Both the position numbers and the translations under genes were made by a program. Below the pieces are notes generated by a model that was given only the letters and a program-made list of their open reading frames with translations, ran no database searches and had not been told where the DNA came from. A stretch of 27,005 bases of DNA from an uncultured Clostridia bacterium (GTDB lineage Bacteria; Bacillota; Clostridia; Christensenellales; Aristaeellaceae): positions 1 to 27,005 of the forward strand of contig CANOHT010000033.1 of the NCBI GenBank assembly GCA_947565865.1, in the 5' to 3' direction. Of this stretch, positions 14,628 through 20,793 are shown in pieces (positions within the stretch are counted from its first letter, which is position 1; every line of letters starts with the position of its first letter).

Positions 14628-15017
14628 ATGCAAAGGATGAAACGCTGGTTCGCGATCAAACTGATAGCCACAAGCCCATTGCCCATGCCCAGCGGTATGG
14701 CTGAGTTTGTTCCGGAATATGTGCCCTTTACGGTACTTGCTCTCGATCGTGTGCTTTTTTACCAGGAACGTACGCACAAATGGCTGATGGCCTTCGGGAA
14801 CTACCTGCTATGGGAATACAACACCAGAGCAACCTTCAGCGAAATCTATGGACGAATTCCAGGGGACTATATCAATGACAAAAGTATTCATGACATGATC
14901 CCCAAATTTTCGCCATCCGATTGCTTGACCTATGACGAAGCGCAAGGCATTGCCAGAGTATCTTATGCGAATATGAACCTCGGATCACAGAAGAATACTA
15001 AGATCATCTCCATATAG
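14628..15017 (+). CDS. Hypothetical protein, low-GC island
   Basis: A 129-residue open frame with a promoter 54 nt upstream and a GAGG/AAAGGG ribosome site. Its composition is protein-like (FYQERTHKWLMAFGNYLLWEYNTRATFSEIYGRIPGDYIND…), with normal hydrophobic periodicity and no signal peptide or TM segment. I do not recognise a family. The DNA is visibly lower in GC than the flanking genes and the unit is enclosed by GC-rich repeats, which suggests an insertion. It may be intact, or the 5' part of a larger gene broken by frameshifts, since another open stretch follows at 15025. Confidence 0.5.
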   Translation: MQRMKRWFAIKLIATSPLPMPSGMAEFVPEYVPFTVLALDRVLFYQERTHKWLMAFGNYLLWEYNTRATFSEIYGRIPGDYINDKSIHDMIPKFSPSDCLTYDEAQGIARVSYANMNLGSQKNTKIISI

Positions 15018-15024
15018 GCTCATA

Positions 15025-15243
15025 ATGCTATGCCTACGGACTCTGGGAAAATGCTTAAATGATCACTGGGAAACCGCATGTACAGGTACGGATCATCAAA
15101 TTTGTAGAAGAAATCAGTCCCTAACGATGCGGTGCGATGCTTATCTTGATGCCTGCACGGGACGTGTGGTTAGCATCGATCTTGGTCTTGACATGACAAG
15201 CCCGGATGATATAGCACATCATCAGCAAATTGATTTCCTCTAA
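15025..15243 (+). pseudogene. Possible decayed continuation of the small hypothetical gene
   Basis: The frame is open from ATG 15025 to TAA 15241-15243 and its last third looks protein-like (CDAYLDACTGRVVSIDLGLD). There is no ribosome binding site. A different frame at 15059-15124 contains a second protein-like run (VQVRIIKFVEEISP) before a stop. Protein-like segments in alternating frames suggest frameshift damage of one gene, but with no recognised homologue this remains uncertain. Confidence 0.3.
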
Positions 15244-15253
15244 CCAGAACAAA

Positions 15254-15284
15254 AGGGCTACCGTTCTTGGCAGCCCTCTCGTTT
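15254..15284 (+). terminator. Weak terminator of the small hypothetical unit
   Basis: AGGGCTACC (15254-15262) pairs with GGCAGCCCT (15269-15277), one mismatch, loop GTTCTT, followed by CTCGTTT. It is placed 11 nt after the TAA at 15243. Confidence 0.5.
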
Positions 15285-15312
15285 ACGGTGCATATTAGGA
15301 ATCAAATCCATT

Positions 15313-15862
15313 GATGTCCACAGGCATCAACCGTCAGCGGGCGCTTTGCTCCCGACTGCGGCTTCGTCGCTTCTCGGCAGGAGAGGACGTAGGGGGCCTT
15401 GCCCCCAAACCCCTGCCTGAGGGCCATCGGCCCTCAGACTCCCCTTTTCGCTGGCGCGATGATACGATCTATATCGGAGAAAGCAATGATCCGTTATTCT
15501 AATTTCGTTGGATGTCCACAGGCATCAACCGTCAGCGGGCGCTTCGCTCCTGACTGCGGCTTCGTCGCTTCTCGACAGGAGAGGGGTTTGGGGGCCTTGC
15601 CCCCAAACCCCTGCCTGAGGGCCATCGGCCCTCAGACTCCCCTTTTCGCTGGCGCGATGATACGATCTATATCGGAGAAAGCAATGATCCGTTATTCTAA
15701 TTTCGTTGGATGTCCACAGGCATCAACCGTCAGCGGGCGCTTCGCTCCTGACTGCGGCTTCGTCGCTTCTCGACAGGAGAGGGGTTTGGGGGCCTTGCCC
15801 CCAAACCCCTGCCTGAGGGCCATCGGCCCTCAGGCTCCCCTTCTCGCTGGCGCGAGGGAGCC
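15313..15862. repeat. Tandem array, 198-bp unit, 2.8 copies, each with stacked hairpins
   Basis: Units start at 15313, 15511 and 15709 (GATGTCCACAGGCATCAACC), a period of exactly 198 bp. Units 2 and 3 are nearly identical, unit 1 differs at several sites, and unit 3 stops after about 150 bp next to the stop of the isomerase gene. Each unit holds a GGGGGC-CTT-GCCCCC hairpin (extended to 14 bp, 15780-15793 with 15797-15810, in unit 3; likewise in unit 2) and a CTGAGGGCC-ATC-GGCCCTCAG hairpin (11 bp at 15811-15835 in unit 3). The last unit adds a third stem, GGCTCC…CTCGC-TGGC-GCGAG…GGAGCC (15833-15862). Because 198 is a multiple of three, an apparent repeat protein is readable through it; that is not a gene. 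Confidence 0.92.
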
Positions 15863-15866
15863 TTGG

Positions 15867-16499
15867 TTACAGATTTTTCAGATAGGCGGCGATCTGCTCA
15901 TCCCGGCACACGGGGTAGAACAATTCCGCGAACTTCTCCCCGGAGATCGTCTCCTTCAGGATATCCTGGTCGATATCGTGCAGGATGTCCAGCAGGGGGC
16001 GGTAGGTGACGGTCTTCACCTGGTCAAGGATCTTCTTGTTCCGCTGCTCGGGCACCACCCGCTCCTTGGGATAGCCGTTGCCGTGGCCAAAGCCGAACAG
16101 CTGCTGGAAGATCATCTCCAGCTTCAGTTCAGCACCCCAGCCGAAGTCCTTGGCGAAGGGCAGGGCCACGCAGTTGCCGTCGTTAATCTGGGCAAACATA
16201 TAGCCGTCGTAGGGATCGGCCAGGTGGCCGCAGAGCACGCCGGGGAAGCTGTTGCAGGCCAGCATGGCGCCCTCGCCTGTGCCGCAGCCGGTCACCACAT
16301 AATCCGCCGCGCCGGTTTCCAGCAGCAGGGAGGCCAACAGGCCCACCTTCACATAGGTCAGCTGGCAGGCATCCTCCGCGGTATACATGCCATAGTTGAC
16401 CACCGTGTGCCCCATGGGCTCCACGACCTTCTTCAGCGTGGCCTCGATGAGGCTGTTCTTCGCGGCCTGGCTGTTTTCATTGATGAGCGCGATACGCAT
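15867..16499 (-). CDS. RpiB/LacA/LacB-family sugar-phosphate isomerase
   Basis: A 210-residue cytoplasmic protein. The N-terminus MRIALINENSQAAKN replaces the usual RpiB GSDHAG start, but the active-site segment VVTGCGTGEGAMLACNSFPG (residues 69-88, Cys72) and the later INDGNCVALP block are typical of the family. It is about 60 residues longer than canonical RpiB (about 150); the extra C-terminal part holds KILDQVKTVTYRPLLDIL. It is therefore a subfamily whose substrate (ribose-5-phosphate, galactose-6-phosphate or another) cannot be stated. ATG 16499 follows AAGGAAG by about 9 nt; longer readings run back over the promoter. Nothing nearby belongs to a pentose or tagatose pathway. The tandem hairpin array begins 5 bp beyond the stop. 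Confidence 0.85.
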   Translation of the reverse strand: MRIALINENSQAAKNSLIEATLKKVVEPMGHTVVNYGMYTAEDACQLTYVKVGLLASLLLETGAADYVVTGCGTGEGAMLACNSFPGVLCGHLADPYDGYMFAQINDGNCVALPFAKDFGWGAELKLEMIFQQLFGFGHGNGYPKERVVPEQRNKKILDQVKTVTYRPLLDILHDIDQDILKETISGEKFAELFYPVCRDEQIAAYLKNL

Positions 16500-16554
16500 A
16501 GTACACGACTTCCTTTCCTTCAAAGGGCCAACGGCTCCTTTGGCTTTCCCTGCC

Positions 16555-16583
16555 ATGATAGCACCCTTTGACGGAAATTGCAA
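16555..16583 (-). promoter_or_regulatory. Promoter of the RpiB-family gene
   Basis: Minus strand TTGCAA (16583-16578), a 17-bp spacer and TATCAT (16560-16555) with an extended TGC, about 55 nt upstream of the start codon. Confidence 0.75.
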
Positions 16584-16631
16584 CCGAGGGGGATTGACCG
16601 GCTCAGTGACGCGCCGCTTCCGTTCCCCATG

Positions 16632-18860
16632 CTACATCCCTTCATAGTACATCATCAGCAGGCGGCGGTCCAGGTCAGCCAGGGCGCGGTCCAGCGGCAC
16701 CGTCCGGGCAAAATAGCGCGAGAGAATACTGAGGGTTTCCATCTCAACGCTTATCTGATAACGCAGGCGCCTTTCCTCCAACGACAGGTAGGGGCCCAGG
16801 CGCCGGTAGGCATCCAGGGTCTCCTGCGAAAACTCCCACCGGCTCTCCTCCAGGCGGGCAAGCTTCTCCGTCAGCGCGTCGATCTCGTCCTGCATGACCC
16901 GAATCTCACCCGCATGAACGGCGGACAGCCCGTTGCCGATCAAGACGCGGTCGATTTCCTGCAGGTCTTCGATTTGGTTCCTGTACAGCCTGATGTCCAT
17001 TTCATAGCGTTCCACCTCATCCTGATAGAACTCGCTTTCAACCAGCTCATTCTGTTCCGGGTGCAGGATATATTGATCGGCCGTTTCCCTGTTGTCCGCC
17101 AGATACTCCAGAAACAGATAGGCTTCTTCCTTGCGGGTGCTGTTGGGAGTAAGAATGATGTAGTCAAGGGCCGCATCAATGGTCGGCGCGTCGCTTTCAT
17201 GAAGGGTGAAGGGCAGGATGTATTCAACATCCTCCATTTCGTCGTTTACTTCCGCATGAAAAGGCGAGTATGCGTTAAGATCAAAAATCTGCGGCTTTTT
17301 CATGCCATACGCGTCGGCAGACGAGCTTCCTTCCTTTCCCAACTTGTCAGACAAGCAGTCAATCTTGGCGATCATCGCGCGGAATTCAGGCGTGTCAAAG
17401 GACAACGAACCATTTTGTGGGTCATAGTCTGCTAAATAGGCCATAACCACCATCCCGACGGCCAGCTCCTGTTCCGCCCGCACCGTCCGGCAGCCGGAGA
17501 AAGTATAATGCGGATTTTCGGCATCATGCTCGTCATACCAGCGAACCATGACATCCAGGTATTCTTCCACCGTCCTCGGCACAGCATCTATGCCGGCCTC
17601 CCGCATCAGATCTGTCCGAACCATGTGATAAAACGGAGACATGAAGATGGGATACGCCATGAGCGCGCCCTCGTATGTCAGATACGACTGAACCTGAGGA
17701 TACATCGACTGAACATCCGCGATGAGCTTTTCCGATGTCAGGGCGCTTGCCAGTCCCCGCTGAAACACCTCATAACTGTCAGTCAGGTTATTGCTCAGAA
17801 CGAGCAGGTCAACGCTGTCGTCTCCGCTCAGCGCCGCCATGGTCAGCGCCTCCACCGCGTCTTCCTCGTCAATGTTTCGCAGCACAACGGGGATTTCCGG
17901 GTACAGCAGCATGAAGTCGCTCAGGATGTTGCTGTGAGGAAAGCCGCTCAGTCGGCAGCCGATCGTCAGCGGCTTGAGCCGCACCTCCCCCGGAACGGTG
18001 GCACATGCGTATAGCCTGCCTGAATACAGGATGACGCATTTGTCCCGCCACACGCCCGCGCATTTCGCGCTGACAGCGCCGGAAAACGGCAGATAATCCA
18101 CCGTATCCGCTTTCCGCCCCGTGAAACACTTCCATTCGGTGCCCTGAATAAAGTAAATCTGCTTTTTCCCTTGATCGTACACCGCCGCGCCGTTTTCATA
18201 GTTTGAAAAACGGACAATTTCCTCCACCGTTTTCCCGGAAGCCGGGTCAATTGCCATGAGCGCGCAATCATCCGCGTCCAGCGCCATCAGCAGATGATCG
18301 CGATACGGGCTAATCTCCGTCCAGGAACGCCGCTCCAGCAGACATTCGCCCATCCCCGTCTCCAAAGAAAAGCTGTAGAGCTTCTTCTGATAACTGTTCC
18401 CGGACGGAGCGCAGAGCGCAAAAAGTCTGCCGTCCTGAATGATCGGATAATCCAGAAAAACAGACTCTGGGCTTTCCCCCGCGCTATCCTTGATGACGGA
18501 AAGATCCAGCTGCGCACACGTTATGAGGCTGCTTTCTTCCACACGATAAAGCACCCCTGTATTCGCCTGCAGAATATACGGGGATGTTCCGTCTGTTGCC
18601 AGAATCTCCGTGCCTGTCATGATGTACTCCGGCGTGTATTGCATCACGGTTGTCGCAGCTGCCCCCGGCTCCGAAATAACCATGAGCCCTTCGCCAGTGA
18701 GCACATACAGCGCATCCTGAACCATCTGCGCGTCAACAACGCGGCTCTCGGTGTTCAATTGCTCGGTCATGGACACGGCGGCCCATGCACCGGGGCCGCA
18801 GCAGGAAAGTATTGCCATCAGCAGGCAGACGCTCGGGAGCAACAACCATTTATTTCGCAT
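16632..18860 (-). CDS. Large exported protein: propeller-like N-terminus plus extracellular solute-binding domain
   Basis: A 742-residue exported protein. The signal sequence is MRNKWLLLPSVCLLMAILSCC, with Cys20/21 as possible lipidation sites (ILSC is a loose lipobox) or cleavage after AWA. Residues about 35-290 have repeating beta-rich segments (DALYVLTGEGLMVIS…, LYSFSLETGMGECLLER…, LLMALDADDCALMAIDPASGK…, KQIYFIQGTEWKCF) like a beta-propeller. Residues about 290-620 resemble a family-1 solute-binding protein (NILSDFMLLYPEIPVVLRN, MREAGIDAVPRTVEEYLDVM, TPNSTRKEEAYLFLEYLAD). The last 120 residues are Glu/Arg/Leu-rich and probably coiled coil. GAGGAG lies 5 nt before ATG 18860. No ABC permease is adjacent, so it may be a sensor or use distant partners. 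GC content is lower than in the neighbouring genes. Confidence 0.8.
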   Translation of the reverse strand: MRNKWLLLPSVCLLMAILSCCGPGAWAAVSMTEQLNTESRVVDAQMVQDALYVLTGEGLMVISEPGAAATTVMQYTPEYIMTGTEILATDGTSPYILQANTGVLYRVEESSLITCAQLDLSVIKDSAGESPESVFLDYPIIQDGRLFALCAPSGNSYQKKLYSFSLETGMGECLLERRSWTEISPYRDHLLMALDADDCALMAIDPASGKTVEEIVRFSNYENGAAVYDQGKKQIYFIQGTEWKCFTGRKADTVDYLPFSGAVSAKCAGVWRDKCVILYSGRLYACATVPGEVRLKPLTIGCRLSGFPHSNILSDFMLLYPEIPVVLRNIDEEDAVEALTMAALSGDDSVDLLVLSNNLTDSYEVFQRGLASALTSEKLIADVQSMYPQVQSYLTYEGALMAYPIFMSPFYHMVRTDLMREAGIDAVPRTVEEYLDVMVRWYDEHDAENPHYTFSGCRTVRAEQELAVGMVVMAYLADYDPQNGSLSFDTPEFRAMIAKIDCLSDKLGKEGSSSADAYGMKKPQIFDLNAYSPFHAEVNDEMEDVEYILPFTLHESDAPTIDAALDYIILTPNSTRKEEAYLFLEYLADNRETADQYILHPEQNELVESEFYQDEVERYEMDIRLYRNQIEDLQEIDRVLIGNGLSAVHAGEIRVMQDEIDALTEKLARLEESRWEFSQETLDAYRRLGPYLSLEERRLRYQISVEMETLSILSRYFARTVPLDRALADLDRRLLMMYYEGM

Positions 18861-18977
18861 AACGTCTCCTCTCATTCGCTGTTCATCATTATTGGAAGAG
18901 CGTATCCATATTCATGAAGAAGCAGACGCCGTGGGAACCGTCGAAACGCACTCCCCGGCGCAGCAGTTGCTATTGCA

Positions 18978-19574
18978 TCAATATTCCACTGCGGGATCGT
19001 ATTTCACCGCATACGACATGCGGCACCGTGTGCAAACATTTCCATTCCAATTGTGTCCCAGCGCGGCTCCTCTAGTATCACCGCACAAAGTACAGGTTCT
19101 CGGCTCTATACAGTTAGCAGGCCGATAGGTATGCCCGCCCAGGGAACCTGTCGTGAGTCCGCATACCGTACAGGTAGATAGCTTTTGGCAAGTAGCAGGT
19201 GCAAACTTATGGGAACCCAAGGAACCCCTTGTCGCATTGCAGCGGACACACGTCTCCTTCGCTACGCAGGTTGCTGCTCTATAGCTGTGCCCCAGCGGTG
19301 TGCCCGAAGTGTTTCCACATCCAAACCTGCACGTTGCCGGAACTGTACAAGTTGCAGGCTTGTAATCATGCGGCGCCTTGGCAACTTTCCGAAAATCATG
19401 ATAACCACAACTTGTACATTTACGTTCCTGCTGGCCTATCTTCATACAGGTAGATTCCATTTTGGGAGTCCATGTCCAAGCACCATAAGTGTGTTCATGC
19501 GCTAACGCTATACCTGCTACGCAGAGAACTACCACCAACGAAATGATACTGCTAACAGATAACCGTTTTTTCAT
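18978..19574 (-). CDS. Exported Cys-rich repeat protein
   Basis: A 198-residue protein with a signal peptide (MKKRLSVSSIISLVVVLCVAGIALA, cleavage near residue 25). The mature part consists of four and a half units of 26-27 residues beginning at His69, His96, His122, His148 and His174, consensus HxYxxATCxxxxTCxxCGxTxGxxLG. Each unit has paired Cys residues, so metal binding or disulfides are likely. Similar GHxxxxATCxxxxTCxxCG repeats occur in surface proteins of gut Firmicutes; their function is unknown. The start at 19574 follows GAAGGA by 6 nt. It sits 117 nt upstream of the propeller/SBP gene in the same direction and may be cotranscribed with it. The DNA is lower in GC than most of the window. 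Confidence 0.8.
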   Translation of the reverse strand: MKKRLSVSSIISLVVVLCVAGIALAHEHTYGAWTWTPKMESTCMKIGQQERKCTSCGYHDFRKVAKAPHDYKPATCTVPATCRFGCGNTSGTPLGHSYRAATCVAKETCVRCNATRGSLGSHKFAPATCQKLSTCTVCGLTTGSLGGHTYRPANCIEPRTCTLCGDTRGAALGHNWNGNVCTRCRMSYAVKYDPAVEY

Positions 19575-19999
19575 ACCTGTTCCTTCTCCAAGCGATCGGT
19601 CGGTCGTTTGAGTCTGAGGACAACATGCAGTATGTGCTATGGTCATCGGCTTTCGTCCGTATGTTAATGGCCCATTTCTGTTGTTTTGATTCCAATTTTA
19701 CTGTCCCATCGTACTCACCCCTATCATGTTTATCAATGTCATAGCACATGACAACGATCAAAAAGCGACTCTCAGGAACTGAATCGGTAGAGCGAGTGAG
19801 CTATTTCCAACGGATGGACTCATGTCAAAACAAAACTGGGCTGAATGAACAATATTTTCACTTTTATTATATAATTGAAGCAATCTATTTGTCAATAATT
19901 TTTTAAAAAAAATTCAATTACTTACTTTTACTTCCTTTTTCTGCATTCCCGTGTCCCTCGCCCGCCCCTTCCCCTGCGCACAAATTTACAATGGAAGCT
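19575..19999. other. AT-rich intergenic region between divergent exported-protein genes
   Basis: This 425-bp stretch becomes strongly AT-rich at 19850-19935. It separates the minus-strand Cys-rich gene from the plus-strand DUF6273 operon. A TTGACA on the minus strand near 19830 lacks a good -10. I see no gene, although a minus-strand frame covers 19552-19761. Confidence 0.5.
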
Positions 20000-20028
20000 T
20001 TGACAATCAAACCTGACTATGCTATCAT
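20000..20028 (+). promoter_or_regulatory. Promoter of the DUF6273/PIG-L operon
   Basis: A consensus TTGACA (20000-20005), exactly 17 bp, then TATCAT (20023-20028) with an extended TGC. It lies 33 bp upstream of the first start codon, giving a leader of about 26 nt. Confidence 0.85.
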
Positions 20029-20061
20029 TTGACAATGCAGTAAAATGTCAGGAGGATTGGC

Positions 20062-20793
20062 ATGAGACGTTTGATAACAAGGCTTTTCGCGCTGCTGACG
20101 GCGCTGCTCGTCCCCGTTGGCGCTGCCTGCGCAGAGGAGGGCCTCCGGGGGTACGAGAAGGGTCAGGGCTATGTCTACCTGACCATGGGCGAATACCCGC
20201 AAACAGCGGAGGGCGAGGTTCAGCCAATCCTCTGGCGGGTGCTTTCGGTAACGGAGGACAGGGCGTACCTGGTCAGCGAATACATCCTGCTGGCCCACCG
20301 CATCCACCCGGATGACAAGGAATGGATCGCCTTCGGCGCGGATCTGCGGCAAACAGAGCTCTGGGCCTACATGAACGGCGCGTTCCTTTCCGAAAGCTTC
20401 ACCCAGGAGGAGCAGGACTTCCTGGTGGACACGGAGGAATTCGGCCGGATCTTCCTGCTTTCCCGCGAAGACCTGAACGACAAGGCCCTGGGCTTTGGTA
20501 CCAAGGCGTCCCGCAAGGCCTGGGGCACGCCCTACGCCCTGAGCAACGGGCTGTTCAAGTACAGCAGCAAGCGCGGCAAGCACAGCCCCTACTGGACGCG
20601 CTCCCAATCCACCACGGTAGATTACGGCGGCGTATGCACCAAGGCGGAGGGCAACCTGGGCTATATTCGCGTGGTGGTGGCAGACGAAGGATGCCGTCCC
20701 GCCTGCTACCTGGATTTGACCAAGCTTCGCATCGCCGGAGGCGAGGGCACCAAGGAAACGCCTTTTATATTGGAAGGAAGGTCTGAACCATGA
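20062..20793 (+). CDS. Exported DUF6273-type protein
   Basis: A 243-residue secreted protein with a signal peptide (MRRLITRLFALLTALLVPVGAACA, cleavage before EE at 25). The mature part has the DUF6273 pattern: YVYLTMGEYPQ…PILWRVLSVTEDRAYLVSEYILLAHRI near the N-terminus, LWAYMNGAFLSESFTQEE in the middle and a C-terminal YWTRSQS…GYIRVVVADEGCRPACYLDL. Such domains occur in surface proteins of gut Firmicutes and lack a known activity. AGGAGG lies 6 nt before the ATG. The stop codon overlaps the next start as ATGA, so the two genes are translationally coupled and probably act together outside the cell. Confidence 0.82.
   Translation: MRRLITRLFALLTALLVPVGAACAEEGLRGYEKGQGYVYLTMGEYPQTAEGEVQPILWRVLSVTEDRAYLVSEYILLAHRIHPDDKEWIAFGADLRQTELWAYMNGAFLSESFTQEEQDFLVDTEEFGRIFLLSREDLNDKALGFGTKASRKAWGTPYALSNGLFKYSSKRGKHSPYWTRSQSTTVDYGGVCTKAEGNLGYIRVVVADEGCRPACYLDLTKLRIAGGEGTKETPFILEGRSEP

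Noticed and set aside
15313..15862. CRISPR array
   Set aside because: The 198-bp units are near-identical throughout with no short repeats separated by unique spacers, and no cas genes are present.
15399..16571. Apparent repeat protein (PPNPCLRAIGPQ units) running through the tandem array
   Set aside because: It arises because the 198-bp period is divisible by three; it runs antisense into the isomerase gene and lacks a ribosome binding site.
19552..19761. 69-residue minus-strand frame upstream of the Cys-rich gene
   Set aside because: It overlaps the start of the Cys-rich protein in another phase and has no ribosome binding site.
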